From Christensenella sp. UBA3857 (GTDB lineage Bacteria; Bacillota; Clostridia; Christensenellales; CAG-138): a stretch of 13,848 bases of DNA. Location: positions 316 to 14,163 of the forward strand of contig DGHD01000043.1 in NCBI GenBank assembly GCA_002392505.1. Reading direction: 5' to 3'. Position 1 is the stretch's first letter; each line of letters begins with the position of its first letter. The notes under the pieces were generated by a model. It had not been told where the DNA came from, did not search any database, and saw nothing but the letters and a program-made list of their open reading frames with translations. The translations under genes were made by a program, and so were the position numbers. This document shows, piece after piece, positions 6,519 to 12,797 of the stretch.

Positions 6519-6950
6519 ATGTTCACCATCACTTCGGAAAGGCTATCGCCCGGCGAATACATCGATTTTCTCAAACGCACCGATCTGGGTTCGCAGTATC
6601 CTTTGGAGCGCTTCGCCGAGCGCATCCCGAGGCTTCTTGAAAACGCCTCGATCAGCCTTGCCGCGCGGAACGAGGACGGGCTCCTTATCGGCGTGCTGCT
6701 CGGGCTGACCGATTTCGCCTACTGGCTGTACGTGACGGACCTCGGCGTGGACCGCCGCTTTGAACGGCAGGGGATCGGGCGGAGCCTTATGAAGAACGCG
6801 CACGAGCTTGCCGGGGGCGAAAAGGACGTCGCCGTTTACCTCATAGCCAACGACAGGGCCGTCCCCTTTTACGAAAGGATCGGCATGGAAAGAGCCGACG
6901 ACGTTATGCGCTTCGACAAGGTCGAGTGGACTTCGTTTACAGTAGAATAA
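6519..6950 (+). CDS. GNAT family N-acetyltransferase
   Basis: 143-residue protein starting MFTITSERLSPGEYIDFLKR. The acetyl-CoA binding motif is LGVDRRFERQGIGRSLM (about residues 75-91, R/Q-x-x-G-x-G/A type). It is followed by a beta strand VAVYLIAND and the usual C-terminal FYERIGM motif, as in other small single-domain GNATs. AAAGGAG (6505-6511) lies 7 nt before the ATG. Acceptor substrate cannot be predicted. It stands directly after the tRNA-linked repeat array, with no obvious promoter of its own between 6490 and 6519, so it may be transcribed from within or upstream of the array. Confidence 0.88.
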   Translation: MFTITSERLSPGEYIDFLKRTDLGSQYPLERFAERIPRLLENASISLAARNEDGLLIGVLLGLTDFAYWLYVTDLGVDRRFERQGIGRSLMKNAHELAGGEKDVAVYLIANDRAVPFYERIGMERADDVMRFDKVEWTSFTVE

Positions 6951-6974
6951 AGCAGGCTGTTCACCGGCTTCGGT

Positions 6975-7030
6975 CCAAAAGGCTTTCCCTCCCGCGGGGA
7001 GCCCTTTGTTCGGTCTGCCGCTCTTTTTTT
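6975..7030. terminator. Probable bidirectional terminator between convergent genes
   Basis: Lies between the GNAT gene and the convergent ypeB. An imperfect hairpin centred on CTCCC-GCG-GGGAG (near 6989-7002) is flanked by AAAAGGC on the left and GCCCTTTG on the right. The plus strand reaches T7 (7024-7030) later; the minus strand has TTTT directly after the stem. Imperfect, hence moderate confidence. Confidence 0.45.
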
Positions 7031-8351
7031 ATACCGTTCTTTCGCCGTATTCGTCCGAAACGATCCGCACGATCCTCTCCTCCGCGCCGGTTTTGGCGTT
7101 GACGTAAATAATGTATTCGCCGCCAAAGCCGTCGCCGCGCACCTCCCAGCAGAGCGTTTCGGTAAAGGGAGTCACGTTGAGCAGCGCAAGCCTTGTGCGG
7201 CTTACCTCTATCGACGGGGAGACCGCCTGCTCCGCCTCCTCCCTGCTCAGCGCGGGGCGCTCGATCTCCCTTTCGCAATGGTTGTAAAAGTACTGCCGCG
7301 CGTCGAGCCCGATCACACGGAAGTTCTCCCTGTCGACGAGCACGCTAAGCGAGTCGGACAGCACGAGCGTGTCCCCCGTCCGCCAGACGAACGAGACCGC
7401 CGCGGCGCCGTCATACCGGCTCACGAAGGTCGGGGTCATATCCTCAAAGCCGGCTTTTTCAAGGAACAGCATCGCCGCCCTGAAAATGCGCGCAAGCTCC
7501 TCCGCGGTCGGTTTATCGGATCTATCCCCCGACGGCGGGCGCATGAAGCTAACGGGATGCATGCCGTTTTTCGTTATCGTTACGGACGCCGTGCCGTCGC
7601 CGTTTTCAAATTCGAGACAGGGCAGTTTTCCGTCCGTCCCGTCGACGGGATGCATGCTCTCCTCCGCTATGCATTCGGCAAACTCCAGCGCCGCGGCGGG
7701 ATCTGTCTCCGGCTCACAGGCGCATTTCGGGGGGATCTCGTCTGCCGCCGCCGCCTTCGGACCGTCATATACGAGCGTCGGGTACTCCGCTCCGTCACGA
7801 TCGGCGGACGCCTCGTAATAATCGTATTCCTCCGTGCCGACGGGCATTTCGCCCGAGCTGATCCTTTCCTCGAGCCGTTCGGCAAGACCGCGGCACGCTT
7901 CGAGCATCGCCTCAAGCTGGGCTATGTCGGTCTCGCCCGGTTCCCTGCCGGCGAGCAGTCCGCCGGAGAGCGTGCGCGCGTAATCCCCCGCCCTTATAAG
8001 GAAGCTCTCAAGCTCCATTATATCCACCTGCGATCTCGGCAGGCGCGAAAGATGCTCCGCCGCGACTGCGCTCAGCCGGACTATATCCTCGAGCGCGAGC
8101 ACCCGCGCCGTCTGCGAGGCGGTGACGCGCAGCTTATCGAGCGAAAAGCTCATGTCCGTCACGGTATCCTTGAGCTCCGACGAGCAGCGCGAGCAAGCGC
8201 TAACGCAGATCGAGGCGTATTCGTCTGCCAGTTTCTCGAATTCGTCCGCTTTCGACTTCTGGGCTTTCCCCCATACCGCCGCCGTAAGCGCCGCGAACGC
8301 CGCGAGCACGGGTACGGAATCATACCATAATCTCAAAAGTATCTTCTTCAT
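7029..8351 (-). CDS. ypeB: Germination protein YpeB
   Basis: YpeB is an inner spore membrane protein needed for the localisation and stability of the cortex-lytic enzyme SleB. The 440-residue product has one N-terminal membrane segment (about residues 12-28), a long helical region, the family motif YPTLVYDGP (about residues 190-198), and C-terminal PepSY-like repeats, including the stretch VTITKNGMHPVSFMRPPSG and the final GEYIIYVNAKTGAEERIVRI. I chose ATG 8351, because GAGG of the GAGGTGG at 8360-8354 sits about 5 nt upstream. A GTG two codons earlier (8357) would overlap that site. It begins 8 bp after the sleB stop, as in the conserved sleB-ypeB operon. Last gene of the operon. Confidence 0.93.
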   Translation of the reverse strand: MKKILLRLWYDSVPVLAAFAALTAAVWGKAQKSKADEFEKLADEYASICVSACSRCSSELKDTVTDMSFSLDKLRVTASQTARVLALEDIVRLSAVAAEHLSRLPRSQVDIMELESFLIRAGDYARTLSGGLLAGREPGETDIAQLEAMLEACRGLAERLEERISSGEMPVGTEEYDYYEASADRDGAEYPTLVYDGPKAAAADEIPPKCACEPETDPAAALEFAECIAEESMHPVDGTDGKLPCLEFENGDGTASVTITKNGMHPVSFMRPPSGDRSDKPTAEELARIFRAAMLFLEKAGFEDMTPTFVSRYDGAAAVSFVWRTGDTLVLSDSLSVLVDRENFRVIGLDARQYFYNHCEREIERPALSREEAEQAVSPSIEVSRTRLALLNVTPFTETLCWEVRGDGFGGEYIIYVNAKTGAEERIVRIVSDEYGERTV

Positions 8352-8358
8352 ATCCACC

Positions 8359-9012
8359 TCAGCAGAACGCGTGGTTCCCTATCCTCAAAAGCACGGGCCG
8401 CGCGAGCATCCATTTGCTCGTTGCGGTCTTCGGGTTATAGTAAAACAGACAGCCGCCCGTTGGGTCCCAGCCGTTGAGCGCGTCGCGTGCGGCGCGGACG
8501 GCGGTATCGTCCGGCGCGAGATTGATCTGCCCGTCGCTGACGGCGTCAAAGGCGCCCTTCTGGTAGATCACACCCGCGATGGTGTTGGGGAACGACGGGC
8601 TTTTGACCCTGTTGAGCACCACCGCGCCGATCGCCACCTGTCCCTTATAGGGCTCGCCGCGCGCCTCGCCGTAGATCACCCGGGCAAGCAGGTACACGTT
8701 GCTCGTCGTCGTGCCGGGAGAGGCGCTCCCGCCGAGCGTAATGCCCATAGCCGCGGCGGTCTTGGGGCCGACGATCCCGTCCGCGGTAAGTCCGTTTTTC
8801 CGCTGAAAGCTCTTTACCGCCGCGAGCGTGCCGCTGCCGAAAACGCCGTCGACGCTCCCGCTGTAATAGCCCCATTGCTTGAGCCTTTTCTGCACCTTTA
8901 CGACGTCGTCCCCGCGGGAGCCGTAGCGAAGGCTTGCGGCGCTCATCAACGACGGAAGCAGCAGCGCCGCGATGAGAACGAGCGCGGCGATCCTTAACTT
9001 GACGTTCTTCAT
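8359..9012 (-). CDS. sleB: Spore cortex-lytic enzyme SleB
   Basis: SleB is a lytic transglycosylase that degrades muramic-lactam-containing spore cortex during germination. The 217-residue product has a signal peptide (about residues 1-26, ending LMSAAS), a peptidoglycan-binding domain (residues 28-92, with GDDVVKVQKRLKQWGYYSG and VDGVFGSGTLAAVKSFQ), a short Gly/Ser/Thr linker, and the SleB/Hydrolase_2 catalytic domain (residues 105-217). That domain includes VIYGEARGEPYKGQVAIGAV; Glu116 in YGEARGE fits the catalytic acid. The C terminus IGNHAFC matches the family end. Its ATG overlaps the spoIIR stop by one base (TGATG), which implies translational coupling, and ypeB follows directly. Confidence 0.96.
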   Translation of the reverse strand: MKNVKLRIAALVLIAALLLPSLMSAASLRYGSRGDDVVKVQKRLKQWGYYSGSVDGVFGSGTLAAVKSFQRKNGLTADGIVGPKTAAAMGITLGGSASPGTTTSNVYLLARVIYGEARGEPYKGQVAIGAVVLNRVKSPSFPNTIAGVIYQKGAFDAVSDGQINLAPDDTAVRAARDALNGWDPTGGCLFYYNPKTATSKWMLARPVLLRIGNHAFC

Positions 9013-9554
9013 CAGCCGAACAGCCCCCTTATGAGCTCCGCAAAGAAGCTTTTGAATTTAAGCGTGCCGTCCTCGTCGTATTCGGCGGAGCCCGGCTCAT
9101 CCTCTATCACGCAGAGGGGCGGGAACATCACGCACCACCAGTTATGCCCATCCCCGCTGCCGAGGACTATCCGTATCGCCTCGTACCGCCCGGCGGGATA
9201 GAGCGTTTCGCCGTAGGTACGGTCGGGGAAATCGAACTCCCCCGTCATCAGCACCGCGCCGTAATCCAGCCCGCGGGCACGCAGCGTCTCCTCCGCGGCG
9301 CGCTGGAGCTCGGCTCCCTTCGATAGGAGCTCCTCACGCGCGGCGTCCTTCGATCCGGCTTCGGGAAGCTCCCTTGCGATCTTAAGCACCGCGTCGCGCA
9401 CGGCGAGCTTTGCCGCCTGGTCCACAGCCGAATCGGAATCGGCGAGTATGTGGAGCCGTATGCAGTCGGGCTGCGTTTTTTGGGCGGGCACTGCCGCAAA
9501 CGCAAGAAACAGCGCCGAAAGAAGCGCCGATATCACCTTGATAATTTCAGCCAA
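9012..9554 (-). CDS. spoIIR: Stage II sporulation protein R
   Basis: SpoIIR is secreted from the forespore and triggers SpoIIGA-dependent processing of pro-sigma-E in the mother cell. The 180-residue product has an N-terminal hydrophobic export segment (about residues 4-23), the signature IRLHILADSDSAVDQAAKL (about 32-50) and the hallmark HNWWCVMFPPLCV near residues 136-148. The start is TTG at 9554: an in-frame stop lies 4 codons upstream, no in-frame ATG precedes the signal peptide, and GAGG sits at a suitable distance. It heads a three-gene operon with sleB and ypeB. A forespore (sigma-F/G type) promoter is expected upstream, but I could not identify a convincing one. Confidence 0.94.
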   Translation of the reverse strand: MAEIIKVISALLSALFLAFAAVPAQKTQPDCIRLHILADSDSAVDQAAKLAVRDAVLKIARELPEAGSKDAAREELLSKGAELQRAAEETLRARGLDYGAVLMTGEFDFPDRTYGETLYPAGRYEAIRIVLGSGDGHNWWCVMFPPLCVIEDEPGSAEYDEDGTLKFKSFFAELIRGLFG

Positions 9555-9590
9555 ACAAACACCTCATTTCATTTATTTATAAAATAAGGA

Positions 9591-9620
9591 TTGACAAACG
9601 GCAGCCAAAAAATACATAAT
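9591..9620 (+). promoter_or_regulatory. Promoter of ispE, placing the start at or next to the ATG
   Basis: TTGACA (9591-9596), 18-bp spacer, CATAAT (9615-9620). The start would be about 9627, the A of the ispE ATG, so the mRNA may be leaderless or nearly so. The TTG of the -35 box is in frame with ispE but cannot be its start if this promoter is used. Confidence 0.65.
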
Positions 9621-9626
9621 AAGGAT

Positions 9627-10973
9627 ATGGAAGCTGAAATCTTTGTAAACGCATACGCGAAGGTCAACCTTCTTTTGGACGTTGTGAACAAGCGGCCGGA
9701 CGGGTATCACGAGCTTAACGGCGTGATGCAGTCGATAAGCCTGCACGACGTGCTTTCTATAAGGAAGGCGGACCGCATCGCCCTCATATCGGACGTTCCC
9801 CTGCCCGAGAACAATACCTGCGTCAGGGCGGCGGGGGCGTTCCTCGGGACGAGCGGCTTCGGCGCACAGATCCGGCTTGAGAAGCGCATCCCCTCCGAGG
9901 CGGGGCTCGGCGGCGCTTCGGCGGACGCCGCGGCGGTGCTCAAAGGGCTGAACGCGCTTTACGCCGGCACGCCCCTCGAACGCACCGCGGAGGAGCTTTA
10001 TTCGCTGGGTCTTTCCGTCGGCGCGGACGTGCCCTTCTGCCTTATGGGCGGCTGCGCCCAGGCAAGGGGCGTAGGCGAAAGGCTGTCGCCGCTCCCCTTT
10101 ATCGAGCTTCCGCTCGTGATATTGAAGGGCGCGCGCGGCGTATCGACCGGCGGGCTGTTTTCAAAGCTCGACGTGGGTCCCGAAAGGACTACCCGCCTTA
10201 AGCCGAACGCGGTGGAAAACGCGGAAAAAGCCATAAGAAACGGCGACAGGGCGGCGCTTTCCCGCCTGCTTGAAAACGCGCTCCAGGGGGCGGCATCACA
10301 AACCGCGCCCGAGATAAACGAGTATGCCGACAGGCTGAAAAAAGCCGGCGCGCTCGGCTCGTGCATGACCGGCTCCGGCGCGGCGGTGTTCGGGATATTC
10401 GAAAGTGCGGAAGCCGCCGAAAAGGCGCTCGGCGCATTCCCCGACTGCGCGTTCAAATGCACGGCAAGCGCGCTTCCCGCATCCGTTCCCACGGTGTTCC
10501 GCTTCCGAAAAGCGGATGAAAACGACGCGCCCCTTACCGCGTACTTAAAGCGCGAGGCGTGGCTGACCACCTACCGCGGCATATATCCCGACGAGCTTAT
10601 CGACGGCTTCGACCTTGAGGAGCGCGCGGCGCGCGACAGGGAACGGCTTTCGGATCCCGCACAGTCAGGGTATGTGATAGAGGCGGACGGAACGCCCTGC
10701 GGGTTCATGTTTTTGTCCTTTGAAAAAGGCGCGTACCTTGCGGCGCTGTATCTGCTTCGCGAGTACCGAGGTCACGGCGCCGGCTCCGCCGCGTTCCGCC
10801 TGATCCGCGATATCTGCCGCGAAAAGGGGCTTTCCTCTTTCACCCTGAACTGCAATTCGCACAACGCACCTGCGCTCGGCTTCTACTCGCACATGGGCGG
10901 ACGCGAGATCTCCCGCAGCGAAGGACACGAAAATAAGCGCGAGGACCAGGTCGGATTCGAATTCAGCGTATAA
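9627..10973 (+). CDS. ispE: IspE (CDP-ME kinase) fused to a C-terminal GNAT domain
   Basis: The N-terminal 280 or so residues are 4-diphosphocytidyl-2-C-methyl-D-erythritol kinase, which phosphorylates CDP-ME in the MEP isoprenoid pathway. Visible motifs are AYAKVNLLLDVVNKRPDGYH with the active-site Lys12, the GHMP ATP-binding loop PSEAGLGGASADAA (89-102), GADVPF with the catalytic Asp134, and the third motif TGSGAAVFG. After CAFKCTASALPASVPTVFRF the same frame continues into a complete GNAT domain (about 288-448): REAWLTTYRGIYPDELIDGF, the acetyl-CoA loop LLREYRGHGAGSAAF and a C-terminal FYSHMGGREI. The 448 residues compare with about 280-300 for ordinary IspE. No stop or frame change occurs at the junction. 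ATG 9627 fits the family N terminus, but AAGG is very close to it. The gene is divergent from spoIIR. Confidence 0.93.
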   Translation: MEAEIFVNAYAKVNLLLDVVNKRPDGYHELNGVMQSISLHDVLSIRKADRIALISDVPLPENNTCVRAAGAFLGTSGFGAQIRLEKRIPSEAGLGGASADAAAVLKGLNALYAGTPLERTAEELYSLGLSVGADVPFCLMGGCAQARGVGERLSPLPFIELPLVILKGARGVSTGGLFSKLDVGPERTTRLKPNAVENAEKAIRNGDRAALSRLLENALQGAASQTAPEINEYADRLKKAGALGSCMTGSGAAVFGIFESAEAAEKALGAFPDCAFKCTASALPASVPTVFRFRKADENDAPLTAYLKREAWLTTYRGIYPDELIDGFDLEERAARDRERLSDPAQSGYVIEADGTPCGFMFLSFEKGAYLAALYLLREYRGHGAGSAAFRLIRDICREKGLSSFTLNCNSHNAPALGFYSHMGGREISRSEGHENKREDQVGFEFSV

Positions 10974-11013
10974 GCCCTTCCCCCAAATATATTTTCTCAT
11001 TTGAAAAAAACGC

Positions 11014-11042
11014 TTGCAATTCGCATTCCGATGCTGTATAAT
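11014..11042 (+). promoter_or_regulatory. Promoter of tRNA-Ser
   Basis: TTGCAA (11014-11019), 17-bp spacer, TATAAT (11037-11042). It would start near 11049, about 30 nt before the tRNA. Confidence 0.85.
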
Positions 11043-11078
11043 ACCATTCGCTGTTAGGGAAAAAACCGAATAGTTTTT

Positions 11079-11171
11079 GGAGGAGTCGCCTAGTTTGGTC
11101 GAGGGCGCACGATTGGAAATCGTGTAACGGTCATAAGCCGTTCGAGAGTTCGAATCTCTCCTCCTCCGCCA
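11079..11171 (+). tRNA. tRNA-Ser (anticodon GGA)
   Basis: 93-nt class II tRNA. The acceptor GGAGGAG (11079-11085) pairs with CTCCTCC (11161-11167), then discriminator G and encoded CCA. The anticodon stem CACGA/TCGTG holds the loop TTGGAAA, giving anticodon GGA. A long variable arm around AACGG...CCGTT confirms the serine type. T arm GAGAG-TTCGAAT-CTCTC. Its 3' 21 bases are duplicated exactly at 11342-11362. Confidence 0.97.
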
Positions 11172-11208
11172 CAAAAGTACCACCCCATCGGGGTGGTATT
11201 TTTGTGGC
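11168..11208 (+). terminator. 19-bp hairpin that starts inside the tRNA-Ser 3' end
   Basis: Bases 11168-11186 pair with 11190-11208 around the loop ATC, with one G-T pair. The core TACCACCCC/GGGGTGGTA followed by T5 is a classic intrinsic terminator. The stem extends so that the tRNA's GCCA (11168-11171) pairs with TGGC (11205-11208), the same arrangement as after tRNA-Gln. Confidence 0.85.
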
Positions 11209-11362
11209 GAATATGTATTGCAGAGATTCGAAGGCCGCCCAAAGGGCAACAGTGTTGCGCTTTGGGCGAGCCCGTGTTTTTCTGCGGCGCGAGCGCGCAG
11301 TGCGGAGCACAAGCAGCGAGACGCATTGATCGCAGAAAAACCGAATCTCTCCTCCTCCGCCA
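11209..11362. repeat. tRNA-linked structured unit B (after tRNA-Ser)
   Basis: Non-coding, with the architecture of unit A but the sequence of tRNA-Ser. In order: AGAGATTCGAA (11222-11232), the exact reverse complement of tRNA-Ser 11149-11159; the hairpin CGCCCAAAG (11236-11244) / CTTTGGGCG (11260-11268) with an inner GCAAC-AGT-GTTGC; the stem TTTTTCTGCG (11277-11286) / CGCAGAAAAA (11331-11340) around a GC-rich loop; and an exact 21-nt direct copy of the tRNA-Ser 3' end (11342-11362, matching 11151-11171). AGAGATTCG (11222-11230) and CGAATCTCT (11342-11350) can pair and close the unit. A strong terminator follows the direct copy, as it would follow a normal tRNA. Confidence 0.85.
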
Positions 11363-11368
11363 TCAAAG

Positions 11369-11406
11369 AAACCTCTTTTGTCTACCACAGGCGAAAGAGG
11401 TTTTTT
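11369..11406 (+). terminator. Intrinsic terminator after unit B
   Basis: AAACCTCTTT (11369-11378) pairs with AAAGAGGTTT (11394-11403), and the T run reaches 11406. It lies 7 nt after the duplicated tRNA 3' end and may be the ancestral tRNA-Ser terminator, now separated from the tRNA by the unit. Confidence 0.88.
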
Positions 11407-11407
11407 G

Positions 11408-11436
11408 TTGAAACGCAGACTAGTTTATGGTAAACT
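11408..11436 (+). promoter_or_regulatory. Promoter of the AT-rich orphan gene, with a palindrome over the -10
   Basis: TTGAAA (11408-11413), 17-bp spacer, TAAACT (11431-11436). AGTTTA-TGG-TAAACT is an inverted repeat covering the -10 (11422-11436), a possible operator. Confidence 0.65.
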
Positions 11437-11487
11437 GGAGCTGTGAGAATTAGAAACGAGAACATGGCTCCTATGGAGGTCTTAAGA

Positions 11488-11946
11488 ATGGAAACAACGC
11501 AAGAAATACAATCCTTTGTTCATCAACTGGTCGGAAAACGACTTGTTCAATTTGGATGTGAAGCGGATATACTCGAGTTTATTTTCAGTGATAATCTGGT
11601 GCTTCATGCGATGGGGCTCAGCCGTGTAATCCGTGAAGGAGATCTTCTTGTAACAACATTTGATTATCAATCGTGGGATAATCTGGACAGTACGCATAAT
11701 GATGAATGGATCAATGCCGATCGGATCAAGGACAAAATTGTCGGAGGATGTGTCTCAGCAGTAAAATTAAACGATATCCATGACCTCACGATAGAGTTGG
11801 ATAACGGTTATATCATTGAGTGTTTGATCGCAAACGCTTATCCGCATTATTCGGAAGAAAGCGAACAGTGGGTTTTGTTTGAGCATACAGATGACCATTC
11901 AGGGCGCTTTCTTATCGCAAGCAATAAAACGATCAAATTCCCTTAA
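11488..11946 (+). CDS. Uncharacterised 152-residue protein, AT-rich, probably acquired
   Basis: I do not recognise the family with confidence. The product begins METTQEIQSFVHQLVGKRLV. It is soluble, acidic and apparently beta-rich, with paired stretches such as ILEFIFSDNLVLHAMGLSRV and DLTIELDNGYIIECLIANAY. No membrane segment, signal peptide or catalytic motif is evident. The composition and length are reminiscent of small immunity-like or DUF6188-like proteins, but that is only a resemblance. The frame is open upstream to 11443; GGAGG at 11475-11479, 8 nt before ATG 11488, supports the later start. The gene is clearly more AT-rich than its neighbours and uses codons such as AAT, ATT and GAT freely. 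It lies between two tRNA-linked units with its own promoter, which suggests a transferred single-gene cassette. Confidence 0.75.
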   Translation: METTQEIQSFVHQLVGKRLVQFGCEADILEFIFSDNLVLHAMGLSRVIREGDLLVTTFDYQSWDNLDSTHNDEWINADRIKDKIVGGCVSAVKLNDIHDLTIELDNGYIIECLIANAYPHYSEESEQWVLFEHTDDHSGRFLIASNKTIKFP

Positions 11947-12003
11947 TCCGGATGTTTTTATGCGGTCTTTCTATGGTTTTGTACCTTTTACGCGCTCTTT
12001 CAC

Positions 12004-12042
12004 ATTAAAAAGGAGATGCGTAAACCGCATCTCCTTTTTAAT
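12004..12042. terminator. 17-bp perfect terminator hairpin before unit C
   Basis: Bases 12004-12020 pair perfectly with 12026-12042 around the loop TAAAC. The core GGAGATGCG/CGCATCTCC is flanked by A5 and T5, so it can work in both directions. It lies 57 bp after the orphan gene's stop and immediately precedes unit C. Confidence 0.88.
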
Positions 12043-12180
12043 CACGCAAGCCACGGATTTGAACTCCGAGAATTTGCCATAGGCAAATTCTCTAAGTTTT
12101 CGCTCACGCAACCAGCATGCTAAATCAATGATCCTGCGAAAACGGAGTCCACAGGATCTCTCCCCCGCAGCGCGTTTTTT
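12043..12180. repeat. tRNA-like structured unit C without an adjacent tRNA
   Basis: Same order as units A and B: terminator hairpin, then a sequence that on the minus strand reads GGAGTTCAAATCCG (T-loop-like TTCAAATCC, around 12055-12068), then the hairpin GAGAATTTGCC-ATA-GGCAAATTCTC (12068-12092), the stem GTTTTCGC (12096-12103) / GCGAAAAC (12136-12143), and CGGAGTCCA (12143-12151), which can pair with ACTCCG (12063-12068). The segment near 12126-12150 resembles 11325-11347 of unit B. Ends near T6 at 12175-12180. No tRNA is found upstream; the orphan gene occupies that place. Confidence 0.65.
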
Positions 12181-12190
12181 GTTCTGCTTA

Positions 12191-12219
12191 TTGAACGCTT
12201 AGGAACGATATGATATAAT
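12191..12219 (+). promoter_or_regulatory. Promoter for the 12254 GNAT gene
   Basis: TTGAAC (12191-12196), 17-bp spacer, TATAAT (12214-12219), preceded by TGA as an extended -10. Confidence 0.85.
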
Positions 12220-12253
12220 CGCCTAAACGAATCCTAACACTGGAGGTATTATC

Positions 12254-12763
12254 ATGGATCACGAAGACGGCGCCGTGCGCCTCGTTAAGGTCGACACGAA
12301 GAACTTTGACGCCCTGATCGACCTGGAAGTAAATGAGGAACAGAAAAACTATGTCGCAAGTAATATTTACAGTCTGGCAGAGGCCTACGCCACAAAATCG
12401 GAAGGGAGGTTCGCGCTGCCTCTCGGGATCTATGACGGAGAGACCCCGGTCGGTTTCCTGATGATCGGTTATGACTACCCGGATTTCTGCGACGGAGAAG
12501 CCCCGGGGTATCAGAAAAACAGTTATCTGATCTGGCGCTTCATGATCGATAAAAAATATCAGGGAAAAGGCTACGGCAGAGCGGCGATGCAGCAGGCGCT
12601 GGAGGTCGTGCGGTCTTTCCCATGCGGGGAATCGAAATACTGCTGGATCTCCTACGAGCCGGAAAACGAAGCCGCGAGGAATCTGTATCTTTCCTTCGGA
12701 TTTGAGGAAAAACCGGAGGATTACATAGAGGGCGAAGAAATGCCCGCCGTGCTGAAGCTGTGA
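12254..12763 (+). CDS. GNAT family N-acetyltransferase (spermidine/BltD-like)
   Basis: 169-residue protein starting MDHEDGAVRLVKVDTKNFDA. The first 60 residues (FDALIDLEVNEEQKNYVASN, SLAEAYATKSEGRFALPLGI) resemble the spermine/spermidine-type and BltD-like GNATs. The acetyl-CoA loop is FMIDKKYQGKGYGRAAMQ (about residues 96-113, Q-x-x-G-x-G). It is followed by SYEPENEAARNLYLSFGFEE, the usual N-x-x-A-x-x-x-Y-x-x-x-G-F motif. GGAGG at 12242-12246, 7 nt before the ATG, fixes the start. It has its own consensus promoter and is followed after 34 bp by another GNAT gene on the same strand, so the two are likely co-transcribed. The polyamine substrate is only a guess from resemblance. Confidence 0.87.
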   Translation: MDHEDGAVRLVKVDTKNFDALIDLEVNEEQKNYVASNIYSLAEAYATKSEGRFALPLGIYDGETPVGFLMIGYDYPDFCDGEAPGYQKNSYLIWRFMIDKKYQGKGYGRAAMQQALEVVRSFPCGESKYCWISYEPENEAARNLYLSFGFEEKPEDYIEGEEMPAVLKL

Positions 12764-12797
12764 GGCTGACCGACAGGTCCATCTGAAAGGACGTAAT

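Noticed and set aside
7278..8330. 350-codon plus-strand frame opposite ypeB
   Set aside because: Arginine-rich shadow translation. The minus strand encodes YpeB with the YPTLVYDGP motif.
12043..12180. A minus-strand tRNA gene
   Set aside because: Only a T-arm-like piece is present. No acceptor, D arm or anticodon arm can be assembled.
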